DNA of 45,275 nucleotides from contig CAYMNF010000007.1 of assembly GCA_964391735.1 (NCBI GenBank), forward strand, positions 1 to 45,275, written 5' to 3'. The notes beneath the pieces were generated by a model, which was not told the origin of the DNA, did not search any database, and was given only the letters and a program-made list of their open reading frames with translations. Shown piece after piece: positions 7,596-15,584 of the stretch. This DNA is from CAG-1031 sp964391735 (GTDB lineage: Bacteria; Bacteroidota; Bacteroidia; Bacteroidales; Muribaculaceae). A program made the position numbers and the translations under genes. Position 1 is the stretch's first letter. Each line of letters begins with the position of its first letter.

Positions 7596-8776
7596 CACTC
7601 ATCAATCGACTGCTGCGCAAAAATGTCTCCCCGGGACAGATTATCGGGTATGCCGCGGCCACATTGGTGGGTCTGGCAATCATCCTCACGGCTATTCAGT
7701 TTTATGTTGATATCACAACTGCCTCTGACGAGGATGGCGGCTTTGTGTCGGCTGACTATCTCATTATCTCAAAAAAGGTATCGGGGTGGGGGACTGTTAC
7801 CGGGAAACAGGTTGAGTTCTCAGACCGGGAAATCGAGGATTTACGTGCCCGGCCCTGGGTACAGTCTTTGGCTCCCTTCACCCAGGCCGCTTTTGATGTC
7901 AGCGCATCGGTGTCAATGGGTGGCCGCGGTCTACACACTGCTATGTTCTTTGAGGCCATACCTGATGAGTACTTTGACGTTAAGCCCCGGGGTTGGAACT
8001 ATGACCCGGCCACATCTACCGAGGTGCCTATTATCATCTCAAAAGATTATCTGTCGCTGTACAACTTCGGATTCGCTCCCACGCGGGGAATGCCGCAGAT
8101 TTCAGAGAATTTAGTAACTAAGATTCCTTTGACAATATCGGTCAGTGGAAACGGCCGGCAGCAGAGCCTCACCGGGCGAGTAGTCGGGTTTTCATCGCGC
8201 CTCAACACCATAGCCGTCCCCAAAAGTTTCCTGGATTATGCCAATGAGGCATTCGCATCCACCGCTCCCAAAGCCCCCAGCCGGCTTATCGTAAAGCTGA
8301 AAAGTGTCGGTGACCCGGACGCTATGGAGTATATGCAGGAGCACGGCTATGAGATTGCCGGTGACAAGTCAGACAACGGGCGTGCCAACTTCTTTCTGCG
8401 GTTGGTAACATCTATTGTGGTGGGTATCGGCATCGTCATTGCAATCCTGGCATTCTTTATATTGGTGTTGAGCATTTGGCTGGTACTGCAGAAGAATCGT
8501 GAGAAGATACGCGGCCTTGTTGAGTTGGGCTACTCCCCGGCACAGGTTGCACGGCCCTATTGCCGGTTGGTGATGCTTGTCAACCTCATTGTCCTCTTTC
8601 TTGCCCTGACGGTGGCTATTGGTGCCCATTTTGTTTGGGCCGGCAGCCTTGACCGGTTAGGGCTCAGTGTTGGGCCGGTGTGGGTAACGGTGGGCATCGG
8701 CATACTATTGGTTGTCGCAATCACGGTTTTACACCTTGTTATTATACGTCGCAAGGTTCGGGCTGCCGCTCGTTGA
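7592..8776 (+). CDS. ABC transporter permease, FtsX/MacB-like
   Basis: Membrane protein of 394 residues with the FtsX-fold layout: one N-terminal membrane helix (about 17-40), a periplasmic domain of about 230 residues, then three C-terminal helices (about 275-300, 325-345 and 360-382). This layout is typical of LolC/E, MacB and FtsX transporters, which move lipoproteins or act on substrates from the periplasmic side rather than importing solutes. It forms an operon with the lipoprotein at 5529 and the ATPase at 6930. No accessory membrane-fusion protein is present nearby, so the substrate is unknown. Confidence 0.88.
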   Translation: MTLINRLLRKNVSPGQIIGYAAATLVGLAIILTAIQFYVDITTASDEDGGFVSADYLIISKKVSGWGTVTGKQVEFSDREIEDLRARPWVQSLAPFTQAAFDVSASVSMGGRGLHTAMFFEAIPDEYFDVKPRGWNYDPATSTEVPIIISKDYLSLYNFGFAPTRGMPQISENLVTKIPLTISVSGNGRQQSLTGRVVGFSSRLNTIAVPKSFLDYANEAFASTAPKAPSRLIVKLKSVGDPDAMEYMQEHGYEIAGDKSDNGRANFFLRLVTSIVVGIGIVIAILAFFILVLSIWLVLQKNREKIRGLVELGYSPAQVARPYCRLVMLVNLIVLFLALTVAIGAHFVWAGSLDRLGLSVGPVWVTVGIGILLVVAITVLHLVIIRRKVRAAAR

Positions 8777-8799
8777 GGGTTGGCCGACCCCTTAGCCCG

Positions 8800-8831
8800 T
8801 TTGCCAGTTTAAGCAAAAGGCCGTACTTTTG
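8800..8831 (+). promoter_or_regulatory. Promoter of the glpABC-porin operon
   Basis: TTTG at 8800-8803 and TACTTTTG at 8824-8831 are separated by exactly 20 nt, an excellent match to the Bacteroidetes consensus. The ATG at 8868 follows after 36 nt. Confidence 0.8.
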
Positions 8832-8867
8832 TAAAAATAAACGAGCAAGACCACTCAACTTTGTTTG

Positions 8868-10541
8868 ATGAGACAACTGCACACACACTATGATGTTATA
8901 GTAATCGGGGGAGGGGCCACCGGGGCCGGTACCGCCCGTGACTGTGCGTTGCGTGGTCTCAAGGTGTTGCTTGTCGAGCGGTTTGACTTCACCGCCGGGG
9001 CCACCGGGCGCAACCACGGGCTGCTGCATAGCGGTGCCCGCTACGCCGTCAATGACCCTGAAAGTGCCCGTGAATGCATTGTCGAGAATAATATCCTCAG
9101 GCGCATTGCACGACACTGTGTCGAGGACACGGGCGGCCTGTTCATTACCCTCCCCGAGGATGACCTTGACTATCAAAAAAAGTTTATCGACAGCTGCAAC
9201 GCCTCTGGCATTGAGGCTGTGGCAATTGACCCTGAGGAGGCCCGGCGCATTGAGCCTGCAGTCAACCCCGACCTTATAGGCGCGGTGAAGGTCCCCGACT
9301 GTGCCATTGACCCGTTTCGCCTGACAACGGCTAACGTTATTGATGCTCGCCGCCACGGGGCCGATGTCCTTACGTATCATGAGGTTGTGGGATTTATCCG
9401 CTCGGGAAACCGCATCGAGGGGGTGATTATGCGCAACCGTCATACCGGCGAGGAGGTGCGGGCAACGGCCAACATCGTCATCAATGCCGGCGGTATATGG
9501 GGTCACCTGTTAGCCGAAAAAGCCGGGGTAAATATCTCAATGGTTCCCGCCAAGGGTGCCCTCCTTATCTTCGGACACCGCGTGAACAACACCGTCATAA
9601 ACCGGTGCCGCAAACCCTCAAATGCCGATATATTGGTCCCCGGCGACTCAATATGCCTGATTGGTACAACCAGCGACAAAATCGGGTTTGATGAGATAGA
9701 TAACATGGACGTAACCCCCCGTGAGGTTGACCAACTTATCACCGAGGGGATGAAACTTTCCCCCAAGCTGAAAAATACACGCATATTGCGCGCCTTTGCC
9801 GGGGTGCGTCCTCTTGTGGCTGATGATAGCGACCCGACGGGCCGCTCGGTGAGCCGTGGCATTGTGTGTCTGGACCATGCCAAACGTGACGGGCTTGAGG
9901 GCTTAATCTCAATTACCGGCGGCAAGCTGACTACTTACAGGCAGATGGCTGAGGACGCCACTGATATGGCATGCCGCAAGTTGGGTGTCAATGCCACATG
10001 CCAAACGGCTGACCTGCCTTTGCCGGGTTCCGATTCGCCGGCTGAGGAGGAGGAATATGACAAACACAAGCATCCGCTGCGTGCCCACACCATCAACCTT
10101 GGGGTGGGGGGTGAGCCGGGTGTCTTGGCTGCCGAAGAAAGGCACGGGTTGATGGCTGAGGAAATCCCCTTGGGCGACTATGTCGATGACCAACTGGTGT
10201 GCGAATGTGAGCAGGTGACGGTCGGTGAGGTTAAGTTTGCTATGGACCGCCTGAACGTGCGTAATATGGTAAACCTCAGGCGTCGCACTCGTCTGGGGAT
10301 GGGTACTTGCCAGGGCCAGCTATGTGCCTGCCGCGCTGCCGGGATGCTTGACCGAAGCCTTAAGTGCACCGAACGCTCTCTCAGCGAGCTCGTCAGCTTT
10401 GTCAATGAACGCTGGAAAGGGATGCGTCCCGTGGGGTGGGGACCCACCGTGCGCGAGATTCAATTCACCGCATGGCAATATATCGGTATCGCCGGCCTTG
10501 ACGAATTTATACAATGGCGGGACGGTGAGAAACAGCCCTGA
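8868..10541 (+). CDS. glpA: Anaerobic glycerol-3-phosphate dehydrogenase subunit A
   Basis: Flavoprotein of 557 residues that oxidises sn-glycerol 3-phosphate to dihydroxyacetone phosphate. The N-terminus has the FAD dinucleotide fold (VIVIGGGATGAGTARDCALR). The middle is the DAO/GlpD-like domain with RPLV...GLISITGGKLTTYR. The C-terminal BFD-like [2Fe-2S] domain holds CECEQVT and GTCQGQLCACR cysteines, the feature that separates GlpA from aerobic GlpD. A TTG directly precedes the ATG in frame; the ATG at 8868 is preferred. It is the first gene of glpABC, with 17 nt to glpB. Confidence 0.96.
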   Translation: MRQLHTHYDVIVIGGGATGAGTARDCALRGLKVLLVERFDFTAGATGRNHGLLHSGARYAVNDPESARECIVENNILRRIARHCVEDTGGLFITLPEDDLDYQKKFIDSCNASGIEAVAIDPEEARRIEPAVNPDLIGAVKVPDCAIDPFRLTTANVIDARRHGADVLTYHEVVGFIRSGNRIEGVIMRNRHTGEEVRATANIVINAGGIWGHLLAEKAGVNISMVPAKGALLIFGHRVNNTVINRCRKPSNADILVPGDSICLIGTTSDKIGFDEIDNMDVTPREVDQLITEGMKLSPKLKNTRILRAFAGVRPLVADDSDPTGRSVSRGIVCLDHAKRDGLEGLISITGGKLTTYRQMAEDATDMACRKLGVNATCQTADLPLPGSDSPAEEEEYDKHKHPLRAHTINLGVGGEPGVLAAEERHGLMAEEIPLGDYVDDQLVCECEQVTVGEVKFAMDRLNVRNMVNLRRRTRLGMGTCQGQLCACRAAGMLDRSLKCTERSLSELVSFVNERWKGMRPVGWGPTVREIQFTAWQYIGIAGLDEFIQWRDGEKQP

Positions 10542-10558
10542 TAACGACCTTTTGTGAG

Positions 10559-11800
10559 ATGAAGTTTGACACTGTCATAATGGGGGGAGGACTTGCCGGG
10601 TTAACGGCCGGCATTCGGTTGCAACAGGCCGGACAACGCACGGCAATCGTGTCGACCGGCAAGAGTGCGTTGCACTTCTGTTGTGGCTCATTGGACCTGC
10701 TTGGATATACATCCGGGCTCGCGCGTCGGCCGGTTACCGACCCCTACCACGCGCTCGCTCAGCTGCCGGAACATCACCCGTATTCAATTCTTGGCCCGGA
10801 GAAAGTCAAGAAGTTAGCGGCCGAGAGCGAGTCGCTGTTGCGTGAGGCCGGGATAACACTCGCCGGGTCATCTGATAAGAATCATTGGCGAACAACTGTT
10901 ACCGGTGCTTTCAAGCCGGCGTGGCTGTCCCTTGAGGGTTTTGCCACGGTTGGTGACCCTGCTCAACTTGCCGGGAAAAACATTGCCTTGGTGGGAATAA
11001 AGGGGTATCTTGATTTTTACCCTAAATTCCTGGCTTACGGCCTTGAACGGCTTGGTGCTGTTGTCAGCATCGGTGAGGTGTATGTCCCCCGCTTCAACAA
11101 GTTGCGCACAATGCGGGCCGCCGTGATGTCGCGCATGTTGCACGGTGAGGGGATTGCTGAGCTTGCTGAAGCTATTGACCGCGCTGCCCCGGCCGGTGCT
11201 GACAGTATTTGGTTCCCCGCCATAGTGGGAGGGGAGGGGATGCAAGACGCAACGCAGCTGCGGACGTTGGTCAGCAAACCGTTATTCTATGTTCCCACCA
11301 TGGGCAGCTCTGTCCCGGGGATACGTATGCAGATTTCCCTCATTAACCGGTACAAACAGCTTGGGGGAACAATGTTGCAGGGTGACACCGTGCGCCACGC
11401 ATATTTTAATAATGATGAAACAAGGGTGGTGGCTATGCGCACCAACAATCTTGGTGATGACACTCTGCAGGCCGAAAACTTCATCTTTGCCGCCGGCAGT
11501 TTCTTCAGTGGTGGCTTGAGGGCTTTCCCTGACCGTATCGAGGAGCCGGTCTTGCATCTTGATGTCAATGCTCCCAAAGACCGCGGCGAATGGTTTGACA
11601 CCGATGTGTTCAAGCCGCAACCGTTTATGGAATATGGGGTTGAAACCGACTCACAATTCAGGGGAATGTACCATGGCAAACCGTTGCAAAATCTTTATGT
11701 TATCGGGTCGGCGCTGCCATATACCCGCTCGCTTGAGGAGGGCTCGGGGGCCGGGGTTTCAATGTTGACTGCCCTGTCGGTGGCCGGGGAACTTCATTGA
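10559..11800 (+). CDS. glpB: Anaerobic glycerol-3-phosphate dehydrogenase subunit B
   Basis: Protein of 413 residues with an N-terminal nucleotide-binding fold (TVIMGGGLAGLTAGIRLQQ) and the GlpB pattern around ALHFCCGSLDLLGY and PTMGSSVPGIRMQ. The C-terminus has LYVIGSALPYTRSLEEGSGAGVS, a second FAD contact region. In the E. coli complex GlpB is the FMN-containing subunit that passes electrons from GlpA towards GlpC and the quinone pool. It sits between glpA and glpC, with a 30-nt gap to glpC. Confidence 0.95.
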   Translation: MKFDTVIMGGGLAGLTAGIRLQQAGQRTAIVSTGKSALHFCCGSLDLLGYTSGLARRPVTDPYHALAQLPEHHPYSILGPEKVKKLAAESESLLREAGITLAGSSDKNHWRTTVTGAFKPAWLSLEGFATVGDPAQLAGKNIALVGIKGYLDFYPKFLAYGLERLGAVVSIGEVYVPRFNKLRTMRAAVMSRMLHGEGIAELAEAIDRAAPAGADSIWFPAIVGGEGMQDATQLRTLVSKPLFYVPTMGSSVPGIRMQISLINRYKQLGGTMLQGDTVRHAYFNNDETRVVAMRTNNLGDDTLQAENFIFAAGSFFSGGLRAFPDRIEEPVLHLDVNAPKDRGEWFDTDVFKPQPFMEYGVETDSQFRGMYHGKPLQNLYVIGSALPYTRSLEEGSGAGVSMLTALSVAGELH

Positions 11801-11830
11801 GCAACCAACGTTTTTCACACTTCGCGTCAA

Positions 11831-13108
11831 ATGGATTATCAATACGACAACATCAGCACCAACAACTTTGAGCAATGCACCAAGTGCACCATTTGCACCG
11901 CCTATTGCCCGGTTACAGCCGTCAACCCGCTGTTTCCGGGCCCAAAGGAGGCAGGTCCCGATGGTGAACGGTACCGCCTGAAGAATCGCGAGTTCTATGA
12001 TGTGGCCCTGAAGTATTGCAACAACTGCAAGCGGTGCGAGGTCAGTTGCCCATCAAATGTGCGTATTGCCGATATCATACAAAGCGCCCACCTGAAGTAT
12101 GTTAAGGGGAAACCCTCTCTGCGCAACCGTCTGTTGGCCGACCCCGAATTGCTGGGTGGCGTAGCAACGAAAATGGCGGGGGCGGTAAATGCCACCTTGC
12201 GCGCCGAACCGGTAAAGGAGTTTTTAGACAAGGTGCTGGGCATAGACAAGCACATAACGTATCCAGCCTATGCAAGTCGTCGATTTGGAAAGTGGTTCAC
12301 TAAGTACGTTGCTCAGAGCCAACGGGCTTTCCCCCGACAGGTTACATACTATCGCGGCAGCTATGTCGAGTTTTATTTCCCCCGGCTGGGAATGGATTTG
12401 CTCAAAATCCTGAATGCCGCCGGGTTTGGTATGGCGTTGCTTGAGAAGGAACGCAGCAGCGGGATGTCAAAGATTACAAATCGACTGGTTGACGAGGCCA
12501 CCCGTGACGCGCACATTAATATCTCATCGATATCTCAGGCTATTGAAGCCGGCAAGCGTCCAATATTAACCACCTCATCAACAAGCGCATACACCATTCG
12601 TGAGGAGTTTCCCCACCTACTGCATGTCGACAGTGCCCCGGTGCGGGACGACATCATCATGGCAACCAAATTTATCGGACAACTGATTGAGCAGGGACGG
12701 GCAGAATTCATTTTCAAGCCGGATTACAAGCTTAGGGTAGCATATCACACCCCATGTCACCTTGAGCGTTTAGGTTGGACGGTTTATTCGACTGAGCTCC
12801 TGAGGATGATTCCCGGTGTCGAACTGACGGTCCTTGACAGCGGGTGCTGCGGCATCGCCGGCACATACGGGATGAAAAAAGAAAACTACATCGTCGCTCA
12901 AAAAATCGGTGCACCGCTGTTCAAGAAAATCAAGAGCCTGAACCCTGATGTGGTGGCAACAGATTGTGAGACATGTAAGTGGCAAATTGAAATGTCAACC
13001 GGTTATACGGTAATGAATCCTATCTCAATATTTGCCGATGCTCTTGACGTTGAAGCAACCGCTAAGGCCAACGGGGTGACAGCGCCGCAGCCGGTGTTGA
13101 AAATTTGA
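11831..13108 (+). CDS. glpC: Anaerobic glycerol-3-phosphate dehydrogenase subunit C
   Basis: Iron-sulfur subunit of 425 residues. Two ferredoxin motifs lie near the N-terminus (CTKCTICTAYCPV and CNNCKRCEVSCPS). The C-terminal half contains the CCG-type cysteine motifs CHLERLGW...DSGCCGIAGTYGM and a final TDCETCKWQ. The family passes electrons from GlpAB to menaquinone and anchors the complex at the membrane. It ends the dehydrogenase genes; a porin gene follows after 64 nt and is probably co-transcribed. No glpK, glpF or glpT is visible here. Confidence 0.95.
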   Translation: MDYQYDNISTNNFEQCTKCTICTAYCPVTAVNPLFPGPKEAGPDGERYRLKNREFYDVALKYCNNCKRCEVSCPSNVRIADIIQSAHLKYVKGKPSLRNRLLADPELLGGVATKMAGAVNATLRAEPVKEFLDKVLGIDKHITYPAYASRRFGKWFTKYVAQSQRAFPRQVTYYRGSYVEFYFPRLGMDLLKILNAAGFGMALLEKERSSGMSKITNRLVDEATRDAHINISSISQAIEAGKRPILTTSSTSAYTIREEFPHLLHVDSAPVRDDIIMATKFIGQLIEQGRAEFIFKPDYKLRVAYHTPCHLERLGWTVYSTELLRMIPGVELTVLDSGCCGIAGTYGMKKENYIVAQKIGAPLFKKIKSLNPDVVATDCETCKWQIEMSTGYTVMNPISIFADALDVEATAKANGVTAPQPVLKI

Positions 13109-13172
13109 CTTTAAGAAATCACGTAAAACTATATTAACCAATCATTTAATTCATAACCATTATTTCCGTATT

Positions 13173-14345
13173 ATGAAAAAAGTATTACTTTTTGGTCTGA
13201 TGGCAGCCATGGGAGGGTGTGCCTTTGCCACAGAGACACCCGCGGTAGCCGTGGCTCCTGAAGCCGACGCTACCGCCGAGAGCCGTCCCGAGGAGCCCGC
13301 GCACAAAACAGCATGGCAACAGGTGTTGGAGCGCATGCCCAAGGTGAGTGGGTTTTTGCAAGCCGGCTACAATTACAACTCATTCGGCAAGGGGACCTCA
13401 ACTTTTGAGGCCAAACGCGTTGAGATTGCACTCAGCGGTAAGCTCGCCCCTAAGGCAACCTACTTCGTGCAGGTTGAGGGTTACAGCGGCATCGAGGGCA
13501 CCTCAAACTCTCACAACCAGACCAACATCCAGGTCATTGATGCTTTCGCTACCTATCAGTTCTGCCCCGCCTTTGGCGTTCGTTTGGGTCAGTTCAGCAC
13601 TCCGTTTGGTATCGAGAACTATTATATCGGCCCGGCAAGCCTTGAGACTATTGATTACTCAAACCTCACATACCGCCTCACCGAGCGCAACCCCCTCACA
13701 TACAACTATGTTGAGTATGGTCGCGAGCAAGGTATCATGGTGATGGGTGAATTCCTCCCCTCCGGTCAAGGTTTTAATTATCTGTCCTACAACCTTTCAC
13801 TTACCAACGGCACAATCCCCTGCAAGGTTGACAACAACAAGAGCAAGGACGTTATCGGCCAGATCACCGTACGTCCCATCAAGAACCTCATGGTCAACGC
13901 CGCTTACCAATGGAGCCAAGCTAAAACTCTTGGCGGAGAAGATGCTGAGGAATTGCCTTTCTATCTCAACTTTAACCGTGCAATCTTCGGCTTCTGGTAT
14001 AACGACCCCAACGGTCTGGACCTGCGCGCTGAGTACGGTTTCGGCAAAGCAAAAAAACACGGTACTGATTATATCAAGGAGCATGGCGCCTATATCCTCG
14101 CCGGTTATCGCCTTGGTAAATGGCAGCCCCTGGTGCGCTATGATATGTACCGTGATGACATGGACAAGTCAAACGCCCTGGTCAACTACAGCCGCGTCTT
14201 GTTAGGCTGCAACTGGCAGGTCATGAAACAGATCCGTCTGCAACTCAACTACCAGTTAAGCATTTATGACGGCCTCGCCAAACGCTCAAACCATGATGAG
14301 GGCACCTCAAGCCAACTCCAAATCATGGGCCTGTTCACATTCTGA
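13173..14345 (+). CDS. Outer-membrane porin, phosphate-selective porin O/P family
   Basis: Predicted beta-barrel of 390 residues. A signal peptide is present (MKKVLLFGLMAAMGGCAFA), then a short Ala/Glu-rich linker, then the barrel opening with KVSGFLQAGYNYN and ending with a terminal aromatic (IMGLFTF). Alternating hydrophobic strands such as YILAGYRLGKWQPLVRYDMY are clear. The fold resembles OprP/OprO; together with glpABC it may admit glycerol phosphates or phosphate, which is inference from context. Its last ~95 codons are partly duplicated at 14663-14798. Confidence 0.85.
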   Translation: MKKVLLFGLMAAMGGCAFATETPAVAVAPEADATAESRPEEPAHKTAWQQVLERMPKVSGFLQAGYNYNSFGKGTSTFEAKRVEIALSGKLAPKATYFVQVEGYSGIEGTSNSHNQTNIQVIDAFATYQFCPAFGVRLGQFSTPFGIENYYIGPASLETIDYSNLTYRLTERNPLTYNYVEYGREQGIMVMGEFLPSGQGFNYLSYNLSLTNGTIPCKVDNNKSKDVIGQITVRPIKNLMVNAAYQWSQAKTLGGEDAEELPFYLNFNRAIFGFWYNDPNGLDLRAEYGFGKAKKHGTDYIKEHGAYILAGYRLGKWQPLVRYDMYRDDMDKSNALVNYSRVLLGCNWQVMKQIRLQLNYQLSIYDGLAKRSNHDEGTSSQLQIMGLFTF

Positions 14346-14364
14346 TCCTCTCCACTCATACCCC

Positions 14365-14409
14365 AATCGGGTTGCCACCCCTTCATCGGGCTCGGCAACC
14401 CGATTTTTC
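14365..14409 (+). terminator. Terminator of the glp-porin operon
   Basis: AATCGGGTTGCC at 14365-14376 pairs perfectly with GGCAACCCGATT at 14394-14405, followed by TTTCG. A 12-bp stem with a U-tract. Confidence 0.88.
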
Positions 14410-14447
14410 GTCCCCAGCACATAACTCCACCCAATCAACCAAAGAAG

Positions 14448-14654
14448 TTGCGAGAACTTTCCGAGTTTGTAAACAACAATCTGAGAACAGGCTCAGACAT
14501 ACCGGCTGAATATCATGCTCATAGGTTGATTGGTAATTATGCCGGATATTTGGAGTGCAATATTCAAGGCGATTTTCTGTTGATTTGGATTGATGTGGCT
14601 TCTGATGTAGTTAAGTTAATTCGTTTGGGGAGTCACTCTGAGCTTTTCGGCTAA
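14448..14654 (+). pseudogene. Truncated YafQ/RelE-family toxin remnant
   Basis: The frame encodes 68 residues, beginning LRELSEFVNNNLRTGS and continuing with YHAHRLIGNYAGYLEC, FLLIWI and RLGSHSELFG. These are the central and C-terminal parts of YafQ-type mRNA endonuclease toxins (typical length ~90 residues). The N-terminal ~25 residues are missing and the only start is a TTG at 14448; upstream codons in frame belong to the operon terminator region. No antitoxin gene is adjacent. The frame is otherwise intact with its natural C-terminus, so decay is recent or a short product is still made. Confidence 0.7.
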
Positions 14655-14662
14655 GCTAAAAT

Positions 14663-14798
14663 CACGGCACGGATTATATCAAGGAGCATGTTGCCTATAT
14701 CCTCGCCGGTTATCGCCTCGCCAAAAGTCCCTACCATGATGAGGGCACCTCAAGCCAACTGCAAATCATGGGCCTGTTCACCTTCTAATCCTATCCAC
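14663..14798 (+). pseudogene. Second 3' end of the glp-linked porin (remnant)
   Basis: Two blocks repeat the end of the porin gene: 14663-14718 matches 14058-14113 (four mismatches in 56), and 14733-14798 matches 14290-14355 (about five mismatches). The intervening 176 bp are replaced by 14 bp, yet the reading frame is preserved to its TAA (ending QLQIMGLFTF). Several differences are synonymous. This is either a gutted tandem paralogue or a recombination scar with a divergent porin allele. It lies directly behind the toxin remnant. Confidence 0.88.
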
Positions 14799-15002
14799 CA
14801 ATACCCATTACTCAACCAAAAATCCTCAAAACAAGTCGGACTATTCCAAACCTTTACGTAATTTGGGGGTACCCGGTGAGATCCCGATTTGCTATCTAAA
14901 GCTTATCCATGATGTCCTAAATTTGAGGACAATGATAGTGTTTTTTGTCACAAAATCAAGGACACATTGAGGTTATTTGCGTTTGAGTAAAAAAAAGAGG
15001 TT

Positions 15003-15131
15003 GTTGAAATTCGTGTTCAAAAGGTTATCCTTGACTACGAACTCCCGGCTCTTTATGTAGTAGAAACAAAGCAGCTAAAAAGGACGGTAAGACGCGATGC
15101 AACGAGAAGGTGGATGAGTCCCTTGCTTTAA
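15003..15131 (+). pseudogene. Possible ORF6N-domain remnant
   Basis: The frame from 15003 reads VEIRVQKVILDYELPALYVV, then ETKQLKRTVRRD, to a TAA at 15129. This resembles the start of ORF6N DNA-binding domains (pattern RGQRVMLD.DLA.LYGVET..L...V.RN), common in Bacteroides phages and mobile elements. There is no start codon, the frame stops early, and the rest of the domain is missing. The surrounding 14800-15200 shows no other gene; it contains the 5-bp inverted repeat GTCCT...AGGAC near 14927. Confidence 0.35.
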
Positions 15132-15184
15132 GATTTGTTACTTTAACGAGAACCAAAGACGAACCAATTAAGAGTTATAAATTA

Positions 15185-15214
15185 TTGAAATTCTAATAAA
15201 TTTCATTATATTTG
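15185..15214 (+). promoter_or_regulatory. Promoter of the Big2/GLUG surface protein
   Basis: TTG at 15185-15187 and TATATTTG at 15207-15214, spaced by 19 nt. The predicted transcript starts near 15220, giving a leader of about 365 nt before the ATG at 15585. Confidence 0.65.
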
Positions 15215-15220
15215 CAATCG

Positions 15221-15530
15221 CTGACCGAAATGCAGAAGCCCGGTCATGGGCCGCGTGGGAGGGACAGCGACCAACATAATAGAAAGCGTTTATCCGCGCT
15301 GATTCTTGACGAATCGAAATTCTCGCAAAATTTCATGTTGATGTCAAGGCTTAAGCAACGGTAGATGCCCGTGGATATGTAATTATACGCATTCGACAGC
15401 CAGTATGTCAGAGTGTGATTATTGCATATATAAGCGTGGGCTTCTGCGTTGCCGTCCGACATCAACAGGGCAATGCGAGAAGCCTCGATTCGTAGGACGG
15501 TAACAGATACAGATTCCTACGCTTTATTTA
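15221..15530 (+). ncRNA. Structured leader with mutually exclusive hairpins (candidate attenuator)
   Basis: Three pairings are visible. A long-range 13-bp helix joins 15229-15241 (AATGCAGAAGCCC) to 15438-15450, with one U-G pair. Directly after it, CCGTCC at 15452-15457 can pair with GGACGG at 15495-15500. A terminator-like hairpin pairs CGTAGGA at 15491-15497 with TCCTACG at 15515-15521, followed by CTTTATTTATTT. The last two share bases 15495-15497, so only one can form. This is the layout of an antiterminator/terminator switch; no known riboswitch class is recognised. Confidence 0.45.
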
Positions 15531-15584
15531 TTTACCCTAATATTTGTATGCCAACGAGGGGAAGACTGCGGCAATATAAAACCT

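Noticed and set aside
14346..14447. An antitoxin gene for the YafQ-like remnant
   Set aside because: The interval is filled by the operon terminator and has no frame with a start and ribosome binding site.
15229..15450. The inverted repeat around a ~200-bp segment as an invertible promoter
   Set aside because: The arms are only 13 bp with one mismatch, no invertase gene is near, and the promoter lies outside the segment. An RNA helix is a better fit.
15244..15465. A 73-residue open frame on the minus strand inside the structured leader of the surface protein gene
   Set aside because: It has no promoter or ribosome binding site on that strand, its composition is not protein-like, and the plus-strand helices explain the sequence better.
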